Assembly (NCBI RefSeq): GCF_017168145.1
Contig: NZ_JADQTL010000009.1
Location: 1 to 64,000, forward strand
Direction: 5' to 3'
Length of the DNA stretch: 64,000 nucleotides
Origin: Anaerovorax sp. IOR16
Lineage (GTDB): Bacteria; Bacillota; Clostridia; Peptostreptococcales; Anaerovoracaceae
Part shown: piece by piece, positions 53,858-62,518 of the stretch
Numbering within the stretch: position 1 is the first letter of the stretch
Layout of the letters: every line of letters starts with the position of its first letter
The notes under the pieces: generated by a model
What the model was told of the DNA's origin: nothing
Database searches by the model: none
The model's input: the letters and a program-made list of their open reading frames with translations, nothing else
Made by a program: the position numbers and the translations under genes

Positions 53858-55357
53858 TTATTCTGCTTTTTTAAATTCTGTATTCTTTAATACGGGAGCG
53901 TCATCCTTATTGTAAAATATTCTGAAATTCGGGTCAACTTTTCCAATTCCCATATATTTTGCTTTATAGTCATTTAATAACTGAATAAATTTAGGTACTA
54001 AGAAAACCAGACAAATCAAGTTCATCCATGTAGGAAGTCCTGATCCAATATCTGCAATAACCCAGATGTCTCCACTTGCAAGAGATGGATTCGCAACTAC
54101 CATATAGCAAACAACAATTCCTGCAAATGGATATACAATTTTTAATATCCATAGAAAGAAATTTATTAATTTAACTCTTTCGCCCAGAAGATGCTTTAAC
54201 AGAATTTCGTTGTACACCCACCAGCCGCCAGTTGTTGAAAAAGCAAATAAAAATACTGAAATAGCAATGATCCATCTTCCGAAACTACCAATACCAGATT
54301 CGAATGCCAATAGAGTAAGAGATGCACCGGCAAGTCCGCAATCCCACACACCTGTAATAACAATGACAAGCCCAGTGATCGTACATACAATGCATGTATC
54401 AACAAATACTTCAAAAGCTCCCCACATACCTTGTTTAATTGGATGATCGACCTTGGCGGAAGCATGAATCATTGGTGAAGTACCCCACCCAGCTTCATTG
54501 CTATATAATGCTCTTTTAAACCCAGTGTTTAAGCAAAGTGCTACCGTTGCACCTGAGAATCCACCCACAGCAGCAGTAGGATTAAAGGCACTTTTAAAAA
54601 TAAGAGCAATAGCGGAAGGTAAGGAGCTAAGATTAAGTAAGATAACGATAATACCAGATATTACATAGAACAAACACATAAAAGGGACACATTTTTCTGC
54701 AACTCTTGCAACACCTTTTATACCAAATATGATTACGATAAATGTGGATATGGAATAAAACCATCCCCAAGAAACCAAACTGCCAAATTGGGTTGTTGAG
54801 TACATTGCATCTGCAACGTTATATGTAGTCATAGTAAGAAATACAGTTATAAGCAAGCCTAACCCAAAAACCAAAGCTGGTATGAACCAGAGTTTAAAAT
54901 GTTTTTCTTTGCCTAATCCTTCCTGCATATAATAAGTAGGACCACCATAAAAATCTCCATTTATGTTTTTCTTTCTGTAATGCACCGCAAGTGTAACTTC
55001 CATCATTTTTGTTATCATGCCAAGGAGTGATGCGATAAACATCCATACAATTGCACCTGGTCCTCCAACCGCAATTGCTGTTGCAACACCACCGATGTTT
55101 CCTGTACCTACGGCACCTCCGATGGCCATTGAAATGGCTTGGAATGGCGAAAGTTGTCCTGCGGAATTATCCTGTTCCTCATTGGTTTTTCTGGAACCTC
55201 GCACTAGTTTGCCGAAGGTATTTTTCAGAATATATCCCAAGTATCTGAACTGAAAGCCTTTTGAAGCTACCGTCGCAATAATACCTACACCGGCAATTAT
55301 AATTAATAACCACGGGCCCCAAATAATGTCGTTTGTAAAATAGATTAAAAAATTCAT
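53858..55357 (-). CDS. agcS: Second sodium:alanine symporter, AGCS family
   Basis: A 499-residue symporter with about 11 helices. Blocks: ISMAIGGAVGTGNIGGVATAIA, VGGPGAIVWMFIASLLGMITKM, VGGFSGATVALCLNTGFKRALYSNEAGWGTSPMIH and EVFVDTCIV are those of the AGCS family. It is about 45 residues longer than the first family member at 21095-22456, mainly in the N- and C-terminal parts, and clearly a paralogue. It starts behind AAAGGAG. A sigma-54 promoter (55409-55425) lies directly upstream, after the regulator gene. Likely role: sodium-driven uptake of alanine-like amino acids, perhaps the D-form given the neighbouring D-aminopeptidase (inference). Confidence 0.92.
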   Translation of the reverse strand: MNFLIYFTNDIIWGPWLLIIIAGVGIIATVASKGFQFRYLGYILKNTFGKLVRGSRKTNEEQDNSAGQLSPFQAISMAIGGAVGTGNIGGVATAIAVGGPGAIVWMFIASLLGMITKMMEVTLAVHYRKKNINGDFYGGPTYYMQEGLGKEKHFKLWFIPALVFGLGLLITVFLTMTTYNVADAMYSTTQFGSLVSWGWFYSISTFIVIIFGIKGVARVAEKCVPFMCLFYVISGIIVILLNLSSLPSAIALIFKSAFNPTAAVGGFSGATVALCLNTGFKRALYSNEAGWGTSPMIHASAKVDHPIKQGMWGAFEVFVDTCIVCTITGLVIVITGVWDCGLAGASLTLLAFESGIGSFGRWIIAISVFLFAFSTTGGWWVYNEILLKHLLGERVKLINFFLWILKIVYPFAGIVVCYMVVANPSLASGDIWVIADIGSGLPTWMNLICLVFLVPKFIQLLNDYKAKYMGIGKVDPNFRIFYNKDDAPVLKNTEFKKAE

Positions 55358-55408
55358 AGTTTCTCCTTTCTTATTGGAATATAGAATCGTTTCACATTAA
55401 TAACAATG

Positions 55409-55425
55409 TGCAATATTCATACCAA
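55409..55425 (-). promoter_or_regulatory. Sigma-54 (-24/-12) promoter of the second symporter gene
   Basis: The minus strand reads TTGGTATGAATATTGCA (17 nt), matching YTGGCAC-N5-TTGCW in the invariant GG and GC at 12-nt distance. It lies just downstream of the regulator gene and about 50 nt before the symporter start. Confidence 0.8.
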
Positions 55426-55428
55426 ATT

Positions 55429-57441
55429 TTATTTTACTATTAATTTTTGTAACCCTTTTTCGGTAATTCGGGTACCCTGTCTTCCTATTCCAATATCAAC
55501 TAAGCCTTCTTTCTGCATATCTGACAAAATTTTTCTCAATTTTACATCACTTACATTCATATAAGACATTTTCAACATTCGTACTAATTCCGTTCTACCC
55601 AGTCCATGTCCGATTTCATTATTATCCATTAACAATTTTAATATTTGTTCCTTTACTTCATTAATAGAAATTACCCCATTCTTAAGAATTTCTTTACGAT
55701 TTTCAACAAGCATAGTGCTTCCTTCGAATAATGGAGGTAATTTTTTCAACATTTTATAGTACAAGGCACAGCTTTCTAACTCTCGTACATTTCCGGGCCA
55801 ATCATAATTTAAAATTCTCTTTTTATCCGAGGAACTGACATTTCTATAATCCTTTCCCGTGAATTCTTCAAAAATCAAAAGAATATCTTCCTTTCTGTTT
55901 CGCAGTGGCGGTACTAAGATTTGAAGTACATTTAATCTATAATACAAATCATTTCTAAAGTTTTCCTTTTTTACCTCCTGAAGTAAGTCCTTATTGGTTG
56001 CTGCGATTATTCTTACATCAATATCAATTACTTTATCGCTGCCAATCCTCATAATTTGTCTCTCTTGCAGAACGCGTAGCAATCCGGACTGTAATTTCGG
56101 AGAAATATCGCCTATTTCATCAAGAAAAATTGTACCTTTATTGGCTTGCTCGAAGTACCCTAATTTTCCTTTTTTTCTTGCTCCTGTGAAAGCACCCTCT
56201 TCATATCCGAACAACTCAGATTCTAACAGCGACTCAGGTAATGCAGCACAATTTACACCAACAAAAGGCATGTTGCTTCTTTCAGAATAGTTGTGTATTG
56301 ATTGCGCAAAAAGCTCTTTTCCTGTACCGCTTTCACCACTGATCAGTATAGTATAATCAGTCAATGCCGCTTTTTTGGCTAAGTCAATACTTTGTTTCAT
56401 TGTAGAAGATGCGTAGATAATGCTATTGAAATTATATTTGGCAAACAAACCCCTCTCTTTAAGTTTCCTATTTAGACTGGTTTCCATATCTTTAATGACG
56501 ATTTCATCCTGTAAAGTAACAAAGTAACCAAGTTTTTGTTCTGCTGCAACTAAGGATACTTTATTCATAATATAGTTTAGTCCGTCTATGGAAACCATTT
56601 GCTTAGAAATATTTTCCGGTTTTGATATTTCATTTCTTATTTCATCTGAAACATAATGCTCAACAGGTGCTGATGAATTTTGATTAAAACCAAATATTTT
56701 CTTAGCTTTTTTGTTAAAATATACGACACGACTCTCAGAGTCTATGACAAAAATAGATGAATCTGAATCATATACATATTCATTCAGCATTTGTTCTTTC
56801 AAATAACTATCAAAATAATTTATCTGAAAATCCTTTAAAGGTTCTATAATGCTGGAAATATGCCTTATAAGATTGTAATTTACACGCTCATTATTCAAAT
56901 CCAGAATATTCATTGTTTGAAGAAGCGTATCAAATCCAATTTCTCTATATCCTGTGTTAATAACATTTTTAATATGCTTTGGTACCAGTTGAGGTTCATT
57001 TGGCGTGATTGCATATTCAATCTTGTCATAAAAGCCTTCCATTTCAAGCTTTTCATCATAGGGTATAAAATTAACATGCCCTATCCCAAGTTCATAAAAC
57101 ATATATACCATTTCTTCAGCGCTTTGTAATGTATCATTTACGATCAGGACGTCTGTATTTTTTGGTATTTTTAGGATTTTAGGCAAATGTTCTTTTCTGG
57201 CACTTCTTGTCATTATTACTGCATTTTTAAAAATAAACATATGTTTTTTTAATTCTGGTAATAATTTTTTATCAATTACAATATAAGCATCGGCATTAAC
57301 CTGTGAATCATTTGAAAGCTCATCAACAAAACAATTTTCAATCTCTACATATTCCTCAAATATTTTTTTAAGAATTCCTTCCAGATAAAGAATTGCATCC
57401 ATATTGAAACGATTTCTATAGACAACTTCGATTTTTTTCAT
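55429..57441 (-). CDS. Sigma-54-dependent activator with PAS sensor and winged-helix C-terminus
   Basis: A 670-residue activator. The N-terminal 210 residues form an unassigned sensor region; a PAS domain (about 215-325: YVYDSDSSIFVIDSESRVVYFN) follows, then the AAA+ domain with GESGTGKE (Walker A), GAFTGA (sigma-54 contact loop), [12 protein letters not shown] (Walker B) and RIIAATNKD. The C-terminal part is not a Fis-type HTH but looks like a winged helix (VSDVKLRKILSDMQKEGLVD). No receiver domain is present, so activity is probably set by a ligand. The start at 57439-57441 follows GAGGTG. It lies between two sigma-54 promoters (55409 and 57701), so it likely controls both flanking genes. 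Confidence 0.9.
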   Translation of the reverse strand: MKKIEVVYRNRFNMDAILYLEGILKKIFEEYVEIENCFVDELSNDSQVNADAYIVIDKKLLPELKKHMFIFKNAVIMTRSARKEHLPKILKIPKNTDVLIVNDTLQSAEEMVYMFYELGIGHVNFIPYDEKLEMEGFYDKIEYAITPNEPQLVPKHIKNVINTGYREIGFDTLLQTMNILDLNNERVNYNLIRHISSIIEPLKDFQINYFDSYLKEQMLNEYVYDSDSSIFVIDSESRVVYFNKKAKKIFGFNQNSSAPVEHYVSDEIRNEISKPENISKQMVSIDGLNYIMNKVSLVAAEQKLGYFVTLQDEIVIKDMETSLNRKLKERGLFAKYNFNSIIYASSTMKQSIDLAKKAALTDYTILISGESGTGKELFAQSIHNYSERSNMPFVGVNCAALPESLLESELFGYEEGAFTGARKKGKLGYFEQANKGTIFLDEIGDISPKLQSGLLRVLQERQIMRIGSDKVIDIDVRIIAATNKDLLQEVKKENFRNDLYYRLNVLQILVPPLRNRKEDILLIFEEFTGKDYRNVSSSDKKRILNYDWPGNVRELESCALYYKMLKKLPPLFEGSTMLVENRKEILKNGVISINEVKEQILKLLMDNNEIGHGLGRTELVRMLKMSYMNVSDVKLRKILSDMQKEGLVDIGIGRQGTRITEKGLQKLIVK

Positions 57442-57517
57442 CTTACACCTCAAATTTATTTTAATTTAATAAATAATTATATCATGATGAATCATAAAAT
57501 TCAGAATTATTCAATAT

Positions 57518-57540
57518 TTAATCCTATTAAATAAGATTAA
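57518..57540. promoter_or_regulatory. Palindrome, candidate activator-binding site
   Basis: A 23-bp near-perfect palindrome (TTAATCC...AGATTAA; 10 of 11 half-positions paired) about 160 nt before the sigma-54 promoter of the DmpA-type gene and 77 nt before the regulator start, a good place for the enhancer of the neighbouring activator. The remaining 57454-57841 gap (388 nt) holds no gene. Confidence 0.45.
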
Positions 57541-57700
57541 TTTAATTTTTCTTAAGTGTAATATCGTATTATTTGATGAACTAACGGTAAGGATTTGCTC
57601 TTTCAAAGTAAAGTGAATATATCATGTACAATTATAGAAAGAAAATAGGAACTCTCGTTTCAACCGTTTCTACTATGAAAAATAAGACCATCACTCTATG

Positions 57701-57717
57701 ATGGCATAAAATATGCA
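57701..57717 (+). promoter_or_regulatory. Sigma-54-like promoter of the DmpA-type aminopeptidase gene
   Basis: ATGGCATAAAATATGCA has GG and GC 12 nt apart and the TGGCA core; the -12 half reads ATGC instead of TTGC. It lies about 125 nt before the gene start. Confidence 0.6.
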
Positions 57718-57841
57718 TATATTTTACATCGAAAATGATTTGTTATATGAATAACTCAACTTTTTCAAAGCGCATTCGTTTTTCCTATGGTGGATTGAAT
57801 TTAATGATTTTATGAGGTGCTAATTAAGGAGAGTGTATAGG

Positions 57842-58867
57842 ATGGGAATACCAAACAATAGTAGATTGAATTTATTTTCCAAATGGGCACATGGAAAATA
57901 TAATTTAATAACAGACGTTTCAGGGGTTAAAGTAGGTCATATTACTATAAAAGATAAGAATATCAATACTGGAGTAACTGCTCTTTTACCGCACTCAGGA
58001 AATATTTTTCTAGATAAGGTAATGGCGGGTGCCTCGATAATCAACGGCTTCGGTAAAAGTATCGGGATTATCCAAATTGAAGAGCTTGGTACAATTGAAA
58101 CACCAATAATACTTACAAATACATTAAGTATTGGTACTGCTTTTACTGCTTTATCAAAATATATGTTAAAGAAAAATCCGGATATCGGAGTGAAAACCGG
58201 AACTGTAAACTGTCTTATTACCGAATGCAACGATGGTAGATTAAATGATATTCGGGGATTTCATGTAGAAGAAAAGCATGTTTATGAAGCAATTGATAAA
58301 GCTGATATTATATTTGATGAAGGTGCTGTAGGCGGAGGAACTGGGATGTGCTGTCTAGGCTTAAAAGGTGGTATTGGTTCTTCATCAAGACTTGTAAAAA
58401 TTGATGATACTGAGTATACAATTGGTGCATTGGTAATGGCGAATTTCGGAGAAGCAGGCAACCTCGTAATCGGGGGTAAGCATTATGATACAAATGCATG
58501 CTCAAATAATAAGAAAGATCAGGGTTCGATTATAATTATAATTGCTACTGATATACCACTTTCAGAACGGCAATTAAAGAGAGTGGCAAAAAGAGCTACA
58601 ATATCTCTCGCAAGGACAGGCTCATACTGTGGAAATGGCAGCGGAGATATTGCGATTGCTTTTACGACTGCCAACAGACTTCCTCATTACAGTGATAGAA
58701 ATATAATGAATTTTAAAATGTTTTACGATGAAAATATTGATATGGTTTTTGAGGCTACTGTTGAAGCAGTAGAAGAATCAATTGTAAGTGCACTTTATCA
58801 TGCAGAAACAATTACCGGAATCAGAAACACAACTGCAATTGGACTGCAGGATTTTTTACGCCAATAA
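57842..58867 (+). CDS. dmpA: DmpA-type aminopeptidase (peptidase family S58/P1)
   Basis: A self-processing N-terminal-nucleophile hydrolase of 341 residues. Members remove L- or D-alanine-type residues from peptides and amides, and cut themselves before the catalytic serine. Here Gly228-Ser229 in KDQGSIIIIIATDIPLS fits the cleavage site; other blocks are ITDVSGVKVGHITI, VMAGASIINGFGK, LTNTLSIGTAFTAL and EGAVGGGTGMCCLGLKGGIGSSS. The start is set at the ATG at 57842, 10 nt after AAGGAG; a GTG 9 nt upstream is too close. It has no signal peptide. It shares the neighbourhood with D-aminopeptidase and AGCS symporter. Confidence 0.9.
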   Translation: MGIPNNSRLNLFSKWAHGKYNLITDVSGVKVGHITIKDKNINTGVTALLPHSGNIFLDKVMAGASIINGFGKSIGIIQIEELGTIETPIILTNTLSIGTAFTALSKYMLKKNPDIGVKTGTVNCLITECNDGRLNDIRGFHVEEKHVYEAIDKADIIFDEGAVGGGTGMCCLGLKGGIGSSSRLVKIDDTEYTIGALVMANFGEAGNLVIGGKHYDTNACSNNKKDQGSIIIIIATDIPLSERQLKRVAKRATISLARTGSYCGNGSGDIAIAFTTANRLPHYSDRNIMNFKMFYDENIDMVFEATVEAVEESIVSALYHAETITGIRNTTAIGLQDFLRQ

Positions 58868-58906
58868 AAAATGGAAATTAAGTTGCCGTGTTATTCTTGC
58901 TGAAAT

Positions 58907-58941
58907 ACAAAAGCCGCAGTGTTTTACTTTGCGGCTTTTGT
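58907..58941. terminator. Bidirectional terminator between dmpA and csoR
   Basis: Arms ACAAAAGCCGCA (58907-58918) and TGCGGCTTTTGT (58930-58941), loop GTGTTTTACTT; shared by the convergent genes. Confidence 0.85.
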
Positions 58942-58969
58942 GTATATTAAAAATCATGAACGAGTAAAT

Positions 58970-59242
58970 TTATTTACCCATTTTATCTAGAAGAGTCAGC
59001 ATCTCTTCAATTTTTTTATCTTTCTCTGTTTCATTGTCACTTTCCAATGCATTTTTGACACAGCATTTAATATGACTTCGAAGAATTTCTTTGTTGGCCT
59101 TGTTCAAGATGGCTTGTGTTGCGAGAATTTGATTGGAAATATCGACACAATAGCGGTCTTCCTCTACCATCTTTAGAATTCCTTCCAGCTGACCTTTCGC
59201 CGTTTTGAGCAAGCGAGTGACAGAGTTTTTATCCGCTTTCAT
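58970..59242 (-). CDS. csoR: Copper-sensing repressor CsoR
   Basis: A 90-residue all-helical DNA-binding repressor that lets go of its operator on binding Cu(I). The C-H-C copper ligands fit Cys32, His57 and Cys61 (YCVDISNQ and SHIKCC), with the family start KNSVTRLLKTAKGQLEGILKMV. It follows the copper ATPase gene by 13 nt with an AAGGAG site inside the end of copA, so it is the second gene of the operon, and the operator lies in front of copA (autoregulation). Confidence 0.93.
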   Translation of the reverse strand: MKADKNSVTRLLKTAKGQLEGILKMVEEDRYCVDISNQILATQAILNKANKEILRSHIKCCVKNALESDNETEKDKKIEEMLTLLDKMGK

Positions 59243-59255
59243 AGAAACTCCTTTA

Positions 59256-59465
59256 TTATTCTTCTTCGATGGAGGCTACATAATAGCCTGCATCTTCAAC
59301 TGCTTTTTTTAAAGTATCTTGACTTACATCCTTAGAAAGGGTAACTGTTGCACATTGCTTTGCCAGGCTTACCTTCGCTTCTACTCCATCGATTGCGTTG
59401 AGTACCTCCGTTACACGATTACTGCAATGGCTGCAGGACATACCTTCAATGTTCATTTTAATCAT
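59256..59465 (-). other. copZ: Possible internal translation start giving a free CopZ-like chaperone
   Basis: Inside copA and in the same frame, GAAGGAGAG is followed 7 nt later by an ATG (59463-59465). Starting there would yield a 69-residue protein MIKMNIEGMSCSHCSNRVTE..., exactly the size and domain of a stand-alone CopZ. So the gene may make both a fused and a free chaperone. Confidence 0.55.
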
Positions 59466-61841
59466 TTTTTTCTCTCCTTCTTTTGTATTATCAGTAATGG
59501 TTGATGTTGATTGTATTATTCTCGATGTTTTGGATTGTTCTGAGACGGGAGCGTGATCTGCTTTAAATAGTTTTAAACGTAAGGCGTTGCTTACGACGCA
59601 AACACTGCTTAGACTCATGGCAAATGCTGCAAACATCGGATTTAACTTTAATTCATAAAGGCCATATAATACTCCAGCTGCCAGCGGAATGCCGATGCTA
59701 TTGTAAAAGAAGGCCCAAAATAAATTTTGTTTAATATTCCTAATTACTGCTTTGCTTAGTTTGATAGCTGTTACAGCATCGAGCAAATCATTTTTCATTA
59801 AGACAATATCTGCACTTTCAATTGCGACATCGGTTCCTGCACCGATTGCAATACCGATATCAGCTCTTGCAAGGGCAGGTGCGTCGTTGATGCCGTCACC
59901 AATCATTGCTACATTATGTCCTTTGCTTTGCAAAGCCGTGATTTCTTTTTCTTTATCCTGCGGCAAAACTTCTGCGATGACGGTTGGGATATCAAGTTGA
60001 TTTTGAATGGCTTCGGCTGTTTTTTTATTGTCGCCTGTCAGCATGACAACATGAATTCCAAGTTCTTTGAAAGCAGAAATGGCACGTTTGCTTGTCGGCT
60101 TTACGACATCGGCTACGGCGATGATACCTAATAATTCCTTTTCCGATGCAAACAATAATGGTGTTTTTCCTTCATGAGCAAGCTGGTCAACTTTAGCTTC
60201 ATAAGAACTCAAATTAATGTTGTTTTCTTTTAAGAGTGCTGTATTTCCTGCAAAGTATAAGGTGTTATCAATATATCCTTTTACTCCACGTCCGAAAATC
60301 GCTGTAAAATCAGTCACGGAGGTAGGTTTGATCTGTTTTTGCTTTGCCTCCTCCAAAATGGCTTCGGCAAGAGGATGCTCGCTTTGTTTTTCCAAACTTG
60401 CAGCTAGCTGAAGCAAAGAGATATGAGTAAAGTTTTTATCATGACTGAAAGGAAGAATATCAGTAACCTGAGGCTTTCCTTCAGTGATTGTTCCGGTTTT
60501 ATCAAGCACAACGGTTTTTATATTATGTGCGGTTTCCAATGCTTCACCTGATTTGATTAAAATACCGTTTTGTGCACCTTTTCCGGTACCAACCATGATA
60601 GCAACCGGTGTAGCAAGTCCCAAGGCACAAGGACAAGATATAACCAAAACGGCAATACCAATGGAAAGTGCGAATTCAAATGTTGCACCAAGCATTAACC
60701 ATACTATCGTAGAAACAATTGAGATTGCGATTACAGTTGGAACAAAAATACCGGTAATTTTATCTGCCATATTTGCGATAGGCGCTTTGCTAGCACTGGC
60801 CTCTTCTACTAAGGCAATGATTTGTGCTAATGTGGTATCGTTACCAACCTTTGTTGCTCTACATTTTAAAAAGCCAGCCTTGTTAATTGTAGCAGCCGTA
60901 ATAGGATCTCCCGCTTTCTTTTCAACGGGAATACTTTCTCCGGTTAGGGCGGATTCGTCTAGACTGGATGAACCTTCAATTATAACGCCATCGGCAGGAA
61001 CGCTGGAACCCGGTTTCACCAAAAGAATATCACCTACAATAACTTCTTCAATTGGTATTTCTATTTCAATACCATCCCGTTCGATAAGAGCGGTTTTGGG
61101 TGCTAAGTCCATAAGCTTCGTAATGGCTTCACTGGTTTTTCCTTTGGAACGCGTTTCCAAATATTTACCTAGAGTGATCAGAGCCAGAATTGTAGCTGCT
61201 GATTCAAAATACAGATCCATGTGATACTGGTGAGCTAGTTCATAATCTTGGATGCCCAGACCATAACCGATACGATAGATGGCAAATATACCATACACTA
61301 AGGCAGCACCCGATCCAATTGCGATGAGACTATCCATATTCGGAGCACCGTGGAATAAGGTTTTGAACCCAACTTCATAGTATTTACGGTTTATATATAC
61401 AATCGGCAAACAAAGTAAAAACTGCGTCAGTGCATAAGCGACTCCATTCTCAATGCCAGTAAGAAAGCCCGGTAGGGGTGCACCTATCATAGAGCCCATG
61501 GACACATAAAGCAGAGGTATCAAAAATAGAAAGGAAACCCATAGCCGTTTTTTCATAAAACGCATTTGATCTTCCATGACATCTGAGGCGGATGTTTGAT
61601 TCTTTGCAGGGGTATTTGATTGTCCAGCTGTTTGATGGATGGAAGCACCATAGCCTGCATGTTTTACGGCATTGATGATGGCTTCCTCATTTAATTGATT
61701 TTCATCATATTCTACTTGCATAGTATTTGTAAGCAAGTTTACATTGGCAACATTTATACCATCTAATTTATTTATATTTTTTTCCACTCGTGTGGAACAG
61801 GCAGAACAGGTCATACCTGTGATATCAAATTTTTGTTTCAT
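59256..61841 (-). CDS. copA: Copper-exporting P1B-ATPase with a C-terminal CopZ domain
   Basis: Pumps Cu(I) out of the cell. Domains over 861 residues: N-terminal HMA metal-binding domain with GMTCSACS (9-16), eight membrane helices, SCPCALGLATP (CPC copper site) in helix 6, DKTGTITEG (phosphorylation), GDGINDAPALARADIGIA, and a second complete HMA domain with GMSCSHCS at about 793-861 after a Thr/Ser-rich linker. The C-terminal HMA domain is most unusual: the copper chaperone CopZ is normally separate or the HMA domains are N-terminal. The start follows GGGAGGATAAATTT. A CsoR operator lies directly upstream. Confidence 0.96.
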   Translation of the reverse strand: MKQKFDITGMTCSACSTRVEKNINKLDGINVANVNLLTNTMQVEYDENQLNEEAIINAVKHAGYGASIHQTAGQSNTPAKNQTSASDVMEDQMRFMKKRLWVSFLFLIPLLYVSMGSMIGAPLPGFLTGIENGVAYALTQFLLCLPIVYINRKYYEVGFKTLFHGAPNMDSLIAIGSGAALVYGIFAIYRIGYGLGIQDYELAHQYHMDLYFESAATILALITLGKYLETRSKGKTSEAITKLMDLAPKTALIERDGIEIEIPIEEVIVGDILLVKPGSSVPADGVIIEGSSSLDESALTGESIPVEKKAGDPITAATINKAGFLKCRATKVGNDTTLAQIIALVEEASASKAPIANMADKITGIFVPTVIAISIVSTIVWLMLGATFEFALSIGIAVLVISCPCALGLATPVAIMVGTGKGAQNGILIKSGEALETAHNIKTVVLDKTGTITEGKPQVTDILPFSHDKNFTHISLLQLAASLEKQSEHPLAEAILEEAKQKQIKPTSVTDFTAIFGRGVKGYIDNTLYFAGNTALLKENNINLSSYEAKVDQLAHEGKTPLLFASEKELLGIIAVADVVKPTSKRAISAFKELGIHVVMLTGDNKKTAEAIQNQLDIPTVIAEVLPQDKEKEITALQSKGHNVAMIGDGINDAPALARADIGIAIGAGTDVAIESADIVLMKNDLLDAVTAIKLSKAVIRNIKQNLFWAFFYNSIGIPLAAGVLYGLYELKLNPMFAAFAMSLSSVCVVSNALRLKLFKADHAPVSEQSKTSRIIQSTSTITDNTKEGEKKMIKMNIEGMSCSHCSNRVTEVLNAIDGVEAKVSLAKQCATVTLSKDVSQDTLKKAVEDAGYYVASIEEE

Positions 61842-61863
61842 AAATTTATCCTCCCGACAAGTT

Positions 61864-61915
61864 TATACCCCCCGGGGGTATAGTATAAACATAACATTTT
61901 TATTTTCTTTGTCAA
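61864..61915 (-). promoter_or_regulatory. copA-csoR promoter with CsoR operator
   Basis: TATACCCCCCGGGGGTATA at 61864-61882 is a near-perfect CsoR box. Minus-strand TTGACA is at 61910-61915; the -10 is either TATGTT (61888-61893, 16-nt spacer) or TATACT (61882-61887, 22-nt spacer, overlapping the box). Either way repressor would cover the promoter. Confidence 0.9.
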
Positions 61916-61975
61916 TTATAGTATCTTCAAGCGTTTAAAATTAATACGAATTCAGTACCTTGATTTGAACGAAAA

Positions 61976-62008
61976 AAATCGCCACTGCTAATTTTTTAGT
62001 GACGATTT
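61976..62008 (-). terminator. Terminator after the ThrE-type genes
   Basis: Arms AAATCGCCACT and AGTGACGATTT (one mismatch) with a 11-nt loop; the minus strand continues into a T-run (TTTTTTTCG). Confidence 0.7.
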
Positions 62009-62035
62009 TAAAATCTATTTGCGGAAAGTTTTTAT

Positions 62036-62518
62036 TTATTGCTCGGAATTGATGTTTTTCAAATTTTTACGTTTCCTAAATAAGTCAAAGAATCCTCGTT
62101 TTATTGTAACAATAGCTTTAATGAGCGAGGCAACCATAAGTAAAGCAACTGCAATTGATCCGGCCATAAGGATGGTTTCTGAACCAATCTTTGTCATTTT
62201 TTCAAAATTGCTGTCAAGGAAGGCGAGCATGGTATTGTACATACCGGCACCGGGTACCAGAGGAAGGATTCCGGGAATGATAAAAAGTGTAGTTGCATCT
62301 TTAAATACTCTGGAGCAAATGTCGCTGAGTAAGGCTACGACACACGAACCGAAAAAGCAAGCCGCGACATTTCCGTGACCGATAAACAGAGCATATTGGA
62401 ATGCTGTCCACCCCAATGCACCAACAGTAGAAGCACTGATCATATGCCTTCGTGGTACATTGAAAATCAGACAGAATCCGGCGGTAGAGGCGAACGCATA
62501 GAAAAATTGCAATAGCAT
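62036..62518 (-). CDS. Threonine/serine exporter, small subunit-like half (ThrE second domain, YjjB type)
   Basis: A 160-residue membrane protein with about five helices, matching the C-terminal half of the single-chain exporter ThrE (DUF3815). The block ATTLFIIPGILPLVPGAGMYNTM is the recognised family signature. With the next gene it forms a two-gene version of the exporter, as in yjjP-yjjB of E. coli (YjjB is also linked to succinate export). Start and stop overlap by 1 nt with the upstream half. Confidence 0.88.
   Translation of the reverse strand: MLLQFFYAFASTAGFCLIFNVPRRHMISASTVGALGWTAFQYALFIGHGNVAACFFGSCVVALLSDICSRVFKDATTLFIIPGILPLVPGAGMYNTMLAFLDSNFEKMTKIGSETILMAGSIAVALLMVASLIKAIVTIKRGFFDLFRKRKNLKNINSEQ

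Noticed and set aside
60484-61224. 246-codon frame on the plus strand opposite copA
   Set aside because: A shadow frame: its repeated Ala/Ile/Ser-rich composition mirrors the membrane helices of CopA on the other strand.
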